From Kitasatospora albolonga (GTDB lineage Bacteria > Actinomycetota > Actinomycetes > Streptomycetales > Streptomycetaceae), in contig CP020563.1 of the NCBI GenBank assembly GCA_002082585.1, positions 682,001 through 746,000 on the forward strand: a stretch of DNA of 64,000 nucleotides, read 5' to 3'. The translations under genes were made by a program, and so were the position numbers. The first letter of the stretch is position 1, and every line of letters begins with the position of its first letter. Of this stretch, positions 44,967 to 53,873 are shown one piece after another. Below the pieces are notes generated by a model, which had not been told where the DNA came from, did not search any database, and was given only the letters and a program-made list of their open reading frames with translations.

Positions 44967-45830
44967 ATGCCTGAGCGGACCGGATTCCTTTTCTGCGCCG
45001 ACCCGTTGCGGCCGAACCGGCCCGACCCGCAGGCCGCCGACGAGGTGGCGGCCGTGCGCGCGGCGGGCGCCCCGGTCGCGCTCCTCGACCATGACGCGCT
45101 CCTCGCCGGGGACGCGGCCGGGGCGGTGGCCCGGGTCGCGCGGGGCTCCGGCCCGTACTGGTACCGGGGCTGGATGGTCCCGTCCGGCCGGTACGCGGAG
45201 CTGGAGGAGGCTCTGTCGCTCCGGAGCTGCGCCCTGCTCACCGGCGCCGCCGACTACCGGCGTGCCCATGAACTGCCCGGCTGGTACGAGGTGTTCGCCG
45301 CCCTCACTCCGTACAGCGTCTGGTGCGAGGGCCGCCCCCGGGACGCCGGGGAGCTGGCGGCACCGCTGGGCCCCGGGCCGGGCATCGTCAAGGACTACGT
45401 GAAGTCCCGCAAACACGAGTGGCACACGGCCTGTTATGTGCCGGAGCTGACGGACCGGCGGCAACTGGCCGCCGTGGTCGACCGGTTCGTGGAGTTGCAG
45501 GACGCGTTCCTGGCCGGTGGGGTGGTGCTGCGTGCCTTCGAACCGTTCGTACGGGGCGGGGAGGCGCGGGTGTGGTGGCTGGACGGTGAGCCGGTGCTCG
45601 TCACCGCCCACCCCGACACCCCCGACCGGCGCCCCGCTCCCCCGCTGGACGCGGTGCGTGAGGCGGTGCGGCGGCTGGGGGCGCGCTGGGTGACGACCGA
45701 TCTGGCGGTGCGGGAGGACGGGGTGTGGCGGGTGGTGGAGGTGGGCGACGGCCAGGTCAGCGGGTTGCCCGCGGGCGCCGACGCCGGGAAGCTGTTCGCC
45801 GCGCTGACGGCCGCCCGGCCCCTGCGGTGA
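44967..45830 (+). CDS. ATP-grasp domain protein
   Basis: The 287-residue protein has an ATP-grasp fold of the DUF4343 type, seen in VKDYVKSRKHEWHTACYVP, LRAFEPFVRGGEARVWWLDG and RVVEVGDGQVSGLP (Mg-binding end). The acceptor and amine or acid partner are unknown. GTGAGG precedes the ATG. No peptide precursor or biosynthetic partner is adjacent, so this looks like a stand-alone ligase-type protein of unknown role. Confidence 0.85.
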   Translation: MPERTGFLFCADPLRPNRPDPQAADEVAAVRAAGAPVALLDHDALLAGDAAGAVARVARGSGPYWYRGWMVPSGRYAELEEALSLRSCALLTGAADYRRAHELPGWYEVFAALTPYSVWCEGRPRDAGELAAPLGPGPGIVKDYVKSRKHEWHTACYVPELTDRRQLAAVVDRFVELQDAFLAGGVVLRAFEPFVRGGEARVWWLDGEPVLVTAHPDTPDRRPAPPLDAVREAVRRLGARWVTTDLAVREDGVWRVVEVGDGQVSGLPAGADAGKLFAALTAARPLR

Positions 45831-45839
45831 CGGCCGGGC

Positions 45840-46334
45840 TCAGCAGCCGCAGTCGGCGTCGTCGACCGGGGCGGTGAGCGGGTCGGCGGCGCGCCGCCCG
45901 CCGCCCTCCCAGGTCTCGTAGGCGAAGCCCTCGCGCGCCCAGTACTCGAAGCCGCCGAGCATCTCCTTGACCTGGTAACCGAGTTGGGCGAGCGCCAGGG
46001 CGGCCCGGGTGGCACCGTTACAGCCCGGGCCCCAGCAGTACGTGACCACCGGGACGGCCGGGTCGAGCAGCCGCGCCGCCTGCTCGGGGATCAGGGCGGT
46101 GGGCAGATGCACCGCGCCGGGGATGTGCCCCTGGTCCCAGGAGACGGTGGAGCGGGAGTCCACGACCACGAACCCGGGGTCGCCGTCGGCGGCGAGTGCG
46201 GAGGCGACGTCGGAGACATCGGCGTGGAAGGCGAGCGAGGCGCCGAAGTAGGCGGCGGCCACGGCCGGTGAGGCGGGCGGGACGCGCAGGACGGAGTTGA
46301 CGGCCGGGGCCGTGGGCTGGGAGGTCATGACCAT
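45840..46334 (-). CDS. Rhodanese-domain protein
   Basis: The 164-residue protein has one rhodanese domain: DSRSTVSWDQGHIPGAVHLP and the active-site loop VTYCWGPGCNGA with the catalytic Cys near residue 100. A final CGC and an acidic DDADCGC tail may bind metal or sulfur. It may transfer sulfane sulfur. It is divergent from an Lrp/AsnC regulator. An alternative start is the ATG two codons in (46328). Confidence 0.9.
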   Translation of the reverse strand: MVMTSQPTAPAVNSVLRVPPASPAVAAAYFGASLAFHADVSDVASALAADGDPGFVVVDSRSTVSWDQGHIPGAVHLPTALIPEQAARLLDPAVPVVTYCWGPGCNGATRAALALAQLGYQVKEMLGGFEYWAREGFAYETWEGGGRRAADPLTAPVDDADCGC

Positions 46335-46372
46335 GAATCTATGACCGCCTCTCGGGAGCAGGAAGGGGGATT

Positions 46373-46400
46373 CCCCGGCACTCCCCTTGATCTGCCGGGG
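46373..46400. promoter_or_regulatory. Inverted repeat between the rhodanese and Lrp genes
   Basis: CCCCGGCA (46373-46380) and TGCCGGGG (46393-46400) form a perfect 8-bp inverted repeat with a 12-nt spacer, 23 bp upstream of the Lrp GTG start. It is a candidate operator for the Lrp/AsnC protein controlling both genes. Confidence 0.5.
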
Positions 46401-46422
46401 ATTTCCGTGTTGTCTCGGCGGC

Positions 46423-46869
46423 GTGACCGACTATTCCCCGGACGCCACCGACTGGCGCATTCTCGATGTCCTCCAGCGCGACGGCCGCGCCACCTTCGCC
46501 GAGCTGGCCCGCGCCGTCGCCATGTCCCCCAGCGCCGTGACGGAGCGGGTGCGGCGCCTGGAGGAGACCGGGGTGATCAGCGGTTACGCGGCGGTGGTCG
46601 ACGCCGAGCGGATCGGGCTGCCGGTCCTCGCGTTCGTACGGCTGCGCTATCCGAACGGCAACTACAAGCCGTTCCACGACCTCCTGGAGACCACCCCGGA
46701 GATCGTGGAGGCCCACCACGTCACCGGTGACGACTGCTTCGTCCTCAAGGTGACGGCTCGGTCGATGCGGCACCTGGAGGAGGTCACCGGCCGGATCGGC
46801 GCGCTCGGTTCGGTCACCACCAGCGTCGTCTACTCCTCACCGCTCCCGCGCCGTGCGATCGGCCGCTGA
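46423..46869 (+). CDS. Lrp/AsnC-family regulator
   Basis: The 148-residue protein starts at GTG and has the helix-turn-helix (DATDWRILDVLQRDGRATF, LARAVAMSPSAVTERVRRLE) and the RAM domain (AHHVTGDDCFVLKVTARSMRH). The longer frame beginning at 46387 has no family similarity upstream of the GTG. It is divergent from the rhodanese gene, the second Lrp/sulfur-gene pair in 5 kb. Confidence 0.93.
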   Translation: MTDYSPDATDWRILDVLQRDGRATFAELARAVAMSPSAVTERVRRLEETGVISGYAAVVDAERIGLPVLAFVRLRYPNGNYKPFHDLLETTPEIVEAHHVTGDDCFVLKVTARSMRHLEEVTGRIGALGSVTTSVVYSSPLPRRAIGR

Positions 46870-46893
46870 CCCGCCGTACCGGCCGCACAGGGC

Positions 46894-49800
46894 TCACAGC
46901 CGGTGGTGCACCGTCGATCCGTGCCGGTCCTTGGCCACTTCGAGGCGGGCGGGGATGCGGCGGCGCAGATCGGCCACATGGCTGACGATGCCGACGCTGC
47001 GGTCCCGCTCCCGCAGCGAGTCCAGCACGTCGAGCACCTCGTCCAGGGTCTGGTCGTCCAGGCTGCCGAAGCCCTCGTCGATGAAGAGGGTGTCCAGGCG
47101 CACGCCCCCGGCCTCCTCGGTGACGACATCGGCGAGCCCGAGCGCCAGGGCCAGGGAGGCGAAGAACGTCTCCCCGCCGGAGAGCGTCGCCGTGTCCCGT
47201 TCGCTGCCGGTCCAGGCGTCCACGACGTGGAGCCCGAGCCCGGCCCGGCGCCCGCCCGTGCGGGCGTCGGAGTGGACGAGGGTGTAGCGGCCGGAGGACA
47301 TCCGCTGCAACCGGGCGGTGGCCGCAGCCGCCACCTGTTCGAGGCGGGCGGCGAGGACGTACGACTCCAGGCGCATCCTGCGCTCGTTGTCGGCGGAGGT
47401 CCCGGCGGTCAGTCCGGCGAGCCGGGCAACCCGCTCGTACTCCTCGCGCACCGGGCCCAGCCGCCGCACCTCTTCCACAACTCGCCTGGAGAGCCGGTCG
47501 AGTTCGGCGCACCGGTCGCGGGCCGTCACGAGCCCCGAAGCGGCCTCGCGCAGCAGCCACTCCGCCGTCGCGTGGACGCTCTCGGCCCGCTCGGGCCGCG
47601 CGGGCGGAAGCTCGGCGGCTTCCCGGGCGTCCCTTTCCGCACGGCGGTCCGCGACGGCCGCCGCCTCCGCCTGCCAGGCGTCGATACGGTGCTGGAGGTC
47701 GCGCTGTGCGGCGGCGCCGAGAAGGGTGGCGGCAGCGGCCCGCGGGGTGTCGAACCCGGCTTTGAAGGCCGCGTCGGAGAGCCGGTCGTCGGCCTCCTTC
47801 CGGCGCCGGTCCGCGTCCTGTTCGGCGCGTACGGCCTCGGCGGCCTCGGCGAGGAGCGCCACCCGGCGGGTCAGCTCCCCCGCGCGGGCCGCGACGGACG
47901 CCGACTCGCCCCGGGCGGCGGCGATCTGCTCCGCCAGGCGGATCTGGTCGCGGTCGAGCGCCTCGCGCGCGGCGGTACGGGCCGAGATCCGGCCGTGCGC
48001 CTCCTGGCGCTGCTCCAGCCGTCCGGCGTGCTCGCGCTCGGCGACGGTGAGCGCTTCCCGCGCGGCGTGCGTACCTGCGGCGAGACGGTGGGCTTCGGTG
48101 TGCTCGTCGGCCAACCGGTCGACGAGGGTGCCGAGTTCAGCCACGGTGGGGGGTGCGGAAGTATCGTCCCCACGGGCCTCCGTCTCCGCCGTCGCATACC
48201 GTTCGCGTACGAGTCCGCGTTCCTGTTCCGCGCGGGCGCGGGCTTCCTCGGCGGACCGCTGGACGGCGAGGGCCTTCTCCTCCGCGGCCCGGTCCACCTG
48301 GCCGTCACCGGGGCCCGCGGGGGCCGGGTGTTCGGCCGAACCGCAGACCGCGCAGGGCTCGCCCGCGACAAGCTCCGCGGCCAACTCCGCCGCGATGCCG
48401 CGCAGTCGGCGTTCCCGCAGGTCGAGCGAGAACGTCCGGGCGTCCAGCTCCTGTTCCCGTGCGGCGGCGAACCGCTTCTCGGCCTGCTGTACGTCGGTGG
48501 CGAGCGCGTCACGGCGGCGCGCCGCGTCCAGGCGGCGGCGGGCCGGGGCCAGTTGTCCGGCGAGCTGCTCGGCACGGGTGGCGGCCTCCTGCGCCGCGTC
48601 GATGCGCGCCTTCAGGGCCGTACGGGTGGTGTCCCAGTCGGCCAGCCACGCGTCCGTGTCGCGGATCAGCTCCTCGTCGGCCCGCGCCTCCCGGTTCAGC
48701 CGGACGCGCTCCTCGGCGATCCGCGCGCTGCGCTCCTCGGCCTCGCGGGCCGCGTCGAGCGCGTACAGCTCCTGCTGGAACCGCCGCTCCAGACCGGCCA
48801 GTTGGTCGGAACCGGCACCGGCCAGCTCCGGGGGCAGCAGTGCCCGGGCCCGGTCGAGGCCGTCGCTCGCGGCCCGGTACGCCCGCTCGGCCTCCTCGCG
48901 CAGCTCCAGCGCCGGGGCCACCCGGTCGGCCTTGCGGGCGCGCTCCAACCGCTCCTGGCAGGCGTCGTGTTCGGGGCGCCGCTCCTCCAGCGCCTCGGCG
49001 CGCCGCAGCGTCTCGGCGTACCGCTGCTGGAGGCGGTCCCGTTCGCGTTCGGCCTCCAGGGAGCGGCGGGCGGCGAGTTGGCGGTCCTCGGCGCCCGCCA
49101 GCACGGTGGCGGCGATGGCGAGGTGTTCGCGGGCGGCGCTGCGGGTGAGGGCGGCCCGCTCCAGCACGGCTTCGGCCAGGCCCGGTTCGCCGGGCCGTAC
49201 GGTGGGCGGCGCGGCCTCGGTCGCGGCCGGGCCGCCCGCCTGGGCGATGCGCTGGGCGAGGGCGAGGATCTGCTCGTCGCCCGCCTTCACCCGGGCCTCG
49301 GCGCCCCGGCGCAGCTCCGCGAGGCGCTCCTCCACGGCGGCGAACCGGCGGGTGTCGAAGAGGCGGCCCAGCAGCTTGCCGCGTGCCTCGGCGTCGGCGC
49401 GCAGGAAACGGGCGAAGTCGCCCTGGGGCAACAGCACGACCTGGCAGAACTGGTCCCGGCTCATCCCGATGAGCTGGGCCAGCTCCTCGCCGATCTCCTG
49501 GTGCGACTTGCTGAGCGCCTTCCAGCCGCCCTCGGGGCCGCGCTCCCGCAGCCTGCTCTGGGCCTTCTCCTGGGTGAAGCCGTCGCCGCGCTTCTTGGGG
49601 CGCAACTGGGCGGGGCTGCGGGTGACTTCGAGGCGGCGGCCGCCGACGGTCAGCTCCAACTGGACCTCGGTGGAGAGACCTTCGGGCGCGTGGTCGCTGC
49701 GCAGGGTGGCCCCGGGGCTCTGCCGGGCGCCGGGGACGGCTGCGTACAGCGCATAGCAGACGGCGTCCAGGACGGAGGTCTTCCCGGCGCCGGTCGGGCC

Positions 49801-49902
49801 GTGGAGCAGGAAGAGTCCGGCGGAGGAGAGGGCGTCGAAGTCGACTTCCTGGGTGGCGCCGAACGGGCCGAAGGCGGTGAGGGTGAGGCGGTGCAGTCTC
49901 AT
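46894..49902 (-). CDS. sbcC: Exonuclease SbcC (Rad50-like)
   Basis: The 1002-residue SMC-like ATPase has Walker A LHGPTGAGKTSVLDA near residue 34, the Q-loop region FCQVVLLPQGDFARFL, and two long coiled coils around a zinc-hook GEPCAVCGSAEHP. The ABC signature TLSGGETFFASLALALGLAD and Walker B LDTLFIDEGFGSLD lie at the C-terminus. It acts with SbcD to open hairpins and process DNA ends. The ATG overlaps the sbcD stop in the ATGA form. Confidence 0.97.
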   Translation of the reverse strand: MRLHRLTLTAFGPFGATQEVDFDALSSAGLFLLHGPTGAGKTSVLDAVCYALYAAVPGARQSPGATLRSDHAPEGLSTEVQLELTVGGRRLEVTRSPAQLRPKKRGDGFTQEKAQSRLRERGPEGGWKALSKSHQEIGEELAQLIGMSRDQFCQVVLLPQGDFARFLRADAEARGKLLGRLFDTRRFAAVEERLAELRRGAEARVKAGDEQILALAQRIAQAGGPAATEAAPPTVRPGEPGLAEAVLERAALTRSAAREHLAIAATVLAGAEDRQLAARRSLEAERERDRLQQRYAETLRRAEALEERRPEHDACQERLERARKADRVAPALELREEAERAYRAASDGLDRARALLPPELAGAGSDQLAGLERRFQQELYALDAAREAEERSARIAEERVRLNREARADEELIRDTDAWLADWDTTRTALKARIDAAQEAATRAEQLAGQLAPARRRLDAARRRDALATDVQQAEKRFAAAREQELDARTFSLDLRERRLRGIAAELAAELVAGEPCAVCGSAEHPAPAGPGDGQVDRAAEEKALAVQRSAEEARARAEQERGLVRERYATAETEARGDDTSAPPTVAELGTLVDRLADEHTEAHRLAAGTHAAREALTVAEREHAGRLEQRQEAHGRISARTAAREALDRDQIRLAEQIAAARGESASVAARAGELTRRVALLAEAAEAVRAEQDADRRRKEADDRLSDAAFKAGFDTPRAAAATLLGAAAQRDLQHRIDAWQAEAAAVADRRAERDAREAAELPPARPERAESVHATAEWLLREAASGLVTARDRCAELDRLSRRVVEEVRRLGPVREEYERVARLAGLTAGTSADNERRMRLESYVLAARLEQVAAAATARLQRMSSGRYTLVHSDARTGGRRAGLGLHVVDAWTGSERDTATLSGGETFFASLALALGLADVVTEEAGGVRLDTLFIDEGFGSLDDQTLDEVLDVLDSLRERDRSVGIVSHVADLRRRIPARLEVAKDRHGSTVHHRL

Positions 49903-51068
49903 CGGGACACCTCGCGCACGCTCTCGTCCACCCGTACGTCGTCGAACGCGGCGCGCAGCACGGTGCGTTCGGGGTCGCTGGGTCCGCTGCCGCCGCGCAC
50001 ATGGGCCACGAAGTCCTCCGCGATCTGGTGGTCGTCGCGGCCCTTGAGGCGCTGGGCGTAGGAGGCGAGCGGGTCCTCGGGGGGCCGCTCCGGGTCGAAG
50101 ACCAGGTTGAGGATGTGCGGGAAGCGGGCGGCGAGGCGGGCCATGGGGTCGGCGGGACGGACGGGGTCGGTGAGGGTGGCCTCGACCCAGGCGTGCTCGT
50201 GGCGGTCCAGGGCGGGGTCCTCCAGGAGGGTGTCGAGGCGGCCCCGGAGCCGGGCGAGGGGGCGTTCGACGGGGCAGTCGATCCGTTCCTCGGCGGCGAT
50301 GGCGCCGCTGCCGTCGAGCTCGATCAGCCACATGGTCTTGCGGTGGTCGGCCTCGGAGAAGGAGTAGGCGAGCGGGGAGCCGGAGTAGCGGACGCGCCCG
50401 GTGACCCGCTGGGAGCCGTGGAGGTGGCCGAGGGCCACGTAGTCGACGCCGTCGAAGACCCCGGCCGGGACGGCGGCGACCCCGCCGACGGTGATGTCGC
50501 GTTCGCTGTCGCTGGGTTCGCCGCCCGCCACGAAAGCGTGCGCGAGGACGACGGAGCGGGTGGTGGCGGGGCGGGCGGCGAGGTCGGCGCGGACCTTGTC
50601 CATGGCGGCGGTGAGGACCGCCTCGTGTCCGGCCCTGGCGGCGCGGAGGGTGTCCTTGACCAGGGCGGGTTCCAGGTACGGGAGGCCGTAGAGGGCGATG
50701 TCGCCGTGGGCGTCGGTGAGGACGACGGGGGTGGCGCAGCCCTCGGGGTCGGTACGGAGGTGGATTCCGGCCCGGTCCAGGAGTCCGGCGCCGACGCCGA
50801 GCCGGCGGGCCGAGTCGTGGTTCCCGGAGATCATGACGGTGGGCACGCCGAGGTCGGCGAGCCGGTGCAGTGCCCGGTCGAAGAGTTCGACGGCGGCGAG
50901 CGGCGGGACGGCCCGGTCGTAGACGTCGCCGGAGACGAGGACGGCGTCCACCTCGCGGGCCCGGGCAGTGGCCACCAGGTGGTCGAGGAACGCGGCCTGG
51001 GCGTTCAGCAGGGGCACCCGGTGGAAGGACCGGCCCAGGTGCCAGTCCGAGGTGTGCAGCAGCCTCAC
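49899..51068 (-). CDS. sbcD: Exonuclease SbcD (Mre11-like)
   Basis: The 389-residue nuclease has all Mre11-type phosphoesterase motifs: LLHTSDWHLG, LVSGDVYDRAVPP, MISGNHDSARR, VLAHAF and VALGHLHGSQ. The GTG start at 51068 has GGAG 7 nt upstream; upstream in-frame sequence is low-complexity. It is co-translated with sbcC. About 240 bp upstream contain only CGTGTGCGC-rich sequence. Confidence 0.96.
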   Translation of the reverse strand: MRLLHTSDWHLGRSFHRVPLLNAQAAFLDHLVATARAREVDAVLVSGDVYDRAVPPLAAVELFDRALHRLADLGVPTVMISGNHDSARRLGVGAGLLDRAGIHLRTDPEGCATPVVLTDAHGDIALYGLPYLEPALVKDTLRAARAGHEAVLTAAMDKVRADLAARPATTRSVVLAHAFVAGGEPSDSERDITVGGVAAVPAGVFDGVDYVALGHLHGSQRVTGRVRYSGSPLAYSFSEADHRKTMWLIELDGSGAIAAEERIDCPVERPLARLRGRLDTLLEDPALDRHEHAWVEATLTDPVRPADPMARLAARFPHILNLVFDPERPPEDPLASYAQRLKGRDDHQIAEDFVAHVRGGSGPSDPERTVLRAAFDDVRVDESVREVSR

Positions 51069-51305
51069 GCGGCCGCTCCGCCGGTGGTGCGGGGCGTGCG
51101 CCGTGTCTGCCGGGGCGCACTCTGCCGCGTGCGCCGTGTGTGCGTGGCTCCGCGCCCTGTGCGCTGCATGTACGTCGTCCTCCACCCCGTGGGCCGCGCC
51201 GGGCGGCCCGTGATCCCGACCGGCTCGGACCACGCTAACGCCGCCGGGCCGCCGATCCCGCATCGACCAGGAATTCGCCGCCCGCGGGACCGGTCTCGAG
51301 GGCGC

Positions 51306-51932
51306 TCACACGTCCCCGTACGCCTCGCCGCCCAGCTCCAGCGCGGCGGTCCCGGCGGTCACGTCGGCCAGCCAGGCGGTGAAGGCGGGGACATCGGCGT
51401 CCGGCAGCCCGATCTCGATGGTCACGGCCTCCGCGTACCGCACCTCGCGCACATCCCGTCCGGTGGCCCGCAGGTCGTTCTCCAGCTTGCCCGCCCGCTG
51501 GTGGTCGACGCGGACGGTGGCCAGCCGGAACCGCTGCCGGGTGATGGTGCCCAGCGCGTCGAGGGCTTCGCCGACCACGCCCCCGTACGCCCGGATCAGT
51601 CCGCCCGCCCCGAGCTTGACCCCGCCGTAGTAGCGGGTGACGACGGCCGCGACGTACCGCATCTCCCGGCGCATCAGCATCTGGAGCATCGGGACACCGG
51701 CGGTGCCGCCCGGCTCGCCGTCGTCGCTGGCCTTCTGTACGGAGGCGTCGGCGCCGATCACGTACGCGAAGCAGTTGTGGGTGGCGGTGGGGTGCTCCTT
51801 GCGGACGCGTGCGACGAAGTCCTGCGCCTCCTGTTCGGTGGCGGCGGGGGCGAGCGAGCAGAGGAAGCGCGATCGGTTGATCTCGCTCTCGTGCACACCC
51901 GCGCGGGCGACGGTCCGGTACTGCTCCTGCAT
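51306..51932 (-). CDS. YigZ/IMPACT-family protein
   Basis: The 208-residue protein has the UPF0029/IMPACT N-terminal domain (ESEINRSRFLCSLAPA, HNCFAYVIG, SDDGEPGGTAGVPML, VTRYYGGVKLGAGGLIRAYG) and a DUF1949 C-terminal domain. E. coli YigZ has this fold, and the eukaryotic homologue regulates translation through GCN2. The biochemical role in bacteria is not settled. Confidence 0.93.
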   Translation of the reverse strand: MQEQYRTVARAGVHESEINRSRFLCSLAPAATEQEAQDFVARVRKEHPTATHNCFAYVIGADASVQKASDDGEPGGTAGVPMLQMLMRREMRYVAAVVTRYYGGVKLGAGGLIRAYGGVVGEALDALGTITRQRFRLATVRVDHQRAGKLENDLRATGRDVREVRYAEAVTIEIGLPDADVPAFTAWLADVTAGTAALELGGEAYGDV

Positions 51933-52007
51933 CCGTCCACCCTATGCGCCGCCGGGCGGGCGGGCTCCGGCGGGAATGGCGGGGCCGGGGCCGTCGGTTG
52001 TCCCGGC

Positions 52008-52415
52008 ATGGACAACGAGACAGAGACGATCCGGCGGATTCTCCAGGACACGGGCGACACCTGGGCGGTGGTGGGCCTCTCCACCAACCGCTCCCGCGCC
52101 GCCTACGGGGTGGCGGAGGTCCTCCAGCGCTTCGGCAAGCGGGTCGTGCCGGTGCACCCCAAGGCCGAGACGGTGCACGGGGAGCAGGGGTACGCCTCGC
52201 TGGCGGAGATCCCGTTCCCGGTGGACGTGGTGGACGTGTTCGTCAACAGCGAGCTGGCGGGCGGGGTCGCGGACGAGGCGGTGGCGGTGGGGGCGAAGGC
52301 GGTCTGGTTCCAGCTGGATGTCGTGGACGCGGAGGCGTACGGGCGGACGCGGGCGGCGGGGCTGGAGATGGTCATGGACCGGTGCCCGGCAATCGAGATC
52401 CCGAAGCTGGGGTAG
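52008..52415 (+). CDS. CoA-binding domain protein (YccU-like)
   Basis: The 135-residue protein is a single CoA-binding Rossmann domain. Features are WAVVGLSTNRSRAAYGVAEVL, VVPVHPKAETVHGEQGYASL, VVDVFVNSELAGGV and MDRCPAIEIPKLG. The physiological role of this small family is unknown. It is followed 20 bp later by the AAC(3)-like gene. Confidence 0.9.
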   Translation: MDNETETIRRILQDTGDTWAVVGLSTNRSRAAYGVAEVLQRFGKRVVPVHPKAETVHGEQGYASLAEIPFPVDVVDVFVNSELAGGVADEAVAVGAKAVWFQLDVVDAEAYGRTRAAGLEMVMDRCPAIEIPKLG

Positions 52416-52435
52416 GGGTGTGCGGGCCGGGCGGC

Positions 52436-53248
52436 ATGGGCAGGGTCTCCGCCGTGAGCGACCCCGACAGCATCGAGCGGTTGGCCGCCGCGCTGTCCGC
52501 GCTGGGCGTGCGCCCCGGTGACGTCCTGCTGGTGCATGCCTCCCTGCGGGCGACGGGGCCGGTGCCGGGCGGGCCCGCCACCGTGCTGGCGGCGCTGCGC
52601 CGGGCGGTGGGGAGGGCCGGGACCCTGGTGGTTCCCTCCTTCACCACGGAGAACTCGGACACCTCCCCGCAGTACCGCGCCCGCGTGCACGGCCTGGACG
52701 CCGGGGCGCGCGAGGCGGTCCGCGCGTCGATGCCCCCGTTCGATCCGGCGCTCACCCCCGCACCGTCCATGGGGGCGCTGGCCGAGACCGTACGGACGGC
52801 GGCGGGGGCGCGGCGCAGCGGCCATCCGCAGACCTCCTTCGCCGCTCTCGGCCCCGCCGCCGGGAAGCTGCTCGCCGGGCACCGGCCGGACTGCCACCTC
52901 GGTGAGGACTCCCCGCTCGCCCGGCTGTACGAGGCCGACGCCCGGGTCCTCCTGCTCGGCACCGGCTACGCCACCTGCACCGCCTTCCACCTGGCCGAGT
53001 ACCGCACCCCCGCCCCGCCGCTCCGCCGCTACCGCTGTGTGGTGGCGCCGGGGGGTGTGCGGCAGTGGTGGGAGTACGAGGATGTGGCCCTGGACGACGG
53101 CGACTTCGCGGCCCTGGGCGCCGCGTTCGAGGAGTCCGCCGCCCCCGGTGACGTACGGAAGGGCCTGATCGGGTCCGCGTCGTGCGGGCTGCTCCGGCTG
53201 CGGGCGGCCGTCGACTTCGCCACCGGGTGGCTCACGGCCCACCGGTAA
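52436..53248 (+). CDS. AAC(3)-family aminoglycoside N-acetyltransferase-like protein
   Basis: The 270-residue protein has the family motifs: VLLVHASLRATGPV, GTLVVPSFTTENSD, MPPFDPALTPAPSMGALAET, RRSGHPQTSFAALG and LLLGTGYATCTAFHLAEYR. AAC(3) enzymes acetylate the 3-amino group of 2-deoxystreptamine drugs; distant members act on other amines. Composition matches neighbours and no aminoglycoside cluster is present, so native function or intrinsic resistance are both possible. A GTG at 52454 is an alternative start. Confidence 0.87.
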   Translation: MGRVSAVSDPDSIERLAAALSALGVRPGDVLLVHASLRATGPVPGGPATVLAALRRAVGRAGTLVVPSFTTENSDTSPQYRARVHGLDAGAREAVRASMPPFDPALTPAPSMGALAETVRTAAGARRSGHPQTSFAALGPAAGKLLAGHRPDCHLGEDSPLARLYEADARVLLLGTGYATCTAFHLAEYRTPAPPLRRYRCVVAPGGVRQWWEYEDVALDDGDFAALGAAFEESAAPGDVRKGLIGSASCGLLRLRAAVDFATGWLTAHR

Positions 53249-53273
53249 TCCCTCTCGGGTCCCCCGCGCCGCC

Positions 53274-53837
53274 TCAGACCCCGAGCCCCGCCACGACCAC
53301 CGCGCCGGGGAGGGCGGCGAGCGCCTTGCCGGGCACGATGAGCTTGCCCCGGCGGCTGCCGCTGCCGATCAGGACCCACTCCTCGTCCACCACGGCGGGG
53401 TCGAGGAGGAGCGGCCAGTCGGCGGGGAGGCCGATCGGGGTGATGCCGCCGTACTCCATGCCGGTCGCGCCGACCGCCGTGTCCATCGCGGCGAAGGACG
53501 CCTTGCGGGCGCCGAGGTGCTTGCGTACGGCGCCATTGACGTCCACCCGGGTGCGGGAGAGCACCACGCACGCGGCGAGGGTGGTCTCCCCGCCGCGCCT
53601 GCCCGCCACGACGACGCAGTTGGCCGAGGTGTCCAGCAGGTCCCGCCCGTGGTGCTCGACGAAGACGGCGGTGTCGGCCACGGCCGGGTCGGTGTCGACG
53701 TGGATGATCCGGTCGGCGGTGATGCCGCCCCACCCGGCGGCGAGGGCCGTCGCGACGGGGGCGGGGAGCAGGTCGAGCCGTTCGGAGGCGGGAGAGGCGT
53801 CCTCGAAGGTGCCGATGGGTGCGCGCATACGGCTCAC
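53274..53837 (-). CDS. YbaK/ProX-type aminoacyl-tRNA editing protein
   Basis: The 187-residue protein belongs to the YbaK/EbsC fold that deacylates mischarged tRNAs. It shows VEHHGRDLLDTSANCVVVAG, LGARKASFAAMDTAVGATG, then EYGGITPIGLP, with the conserved Lys in the second segment. Cys- or Ala-tRNA(Pro) are common substrates, but it is not specified here. An ATG at 53828 is an alternative to the GTG start. Confidence 0.88.
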   Translation of the reverse strand: MSRMRAPIGTFEDASPASERLDLLPAPVATALAAGWGGITADRIIHVDTDPAVADTAVFVEHHGRDLLDTSANCVVVAGRRGGETTLAACVVLSRTRVDVNGAVRKHLGARKASFAAMDTAVGATGMEYGGITPIGLPADWPLLLDPAVVDEEWVLIGSGSRRGKLIVPGKALAALPGAVVVAGLGV

Positions 53838-53873
53838 ACTAACGGCGGCGCCCCTTGCCCCGGCGGGCCTTCG

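Noticed and set aside
44967..45830. ATP-grasp gene as part of a peptide natural-product cluster
   Set aside because: No precursor peptide, methyltransferase or transporter is adjacent; a strong terminator isolates it from the upstream gene.
46903..50061. A 1052-codon open frame on the plus strand
   Set aside because: It is the antisense shadow of sbcC/sbcD; its translation has no recognisable motif, while the minus strand encodes complete SbcC.
52436..53248. AAC(3)-like gene as an acquired resistance island
   Set aside because: Base composition and spacing match its neighbours; no mobile element, repeat border or resistance partner is present.
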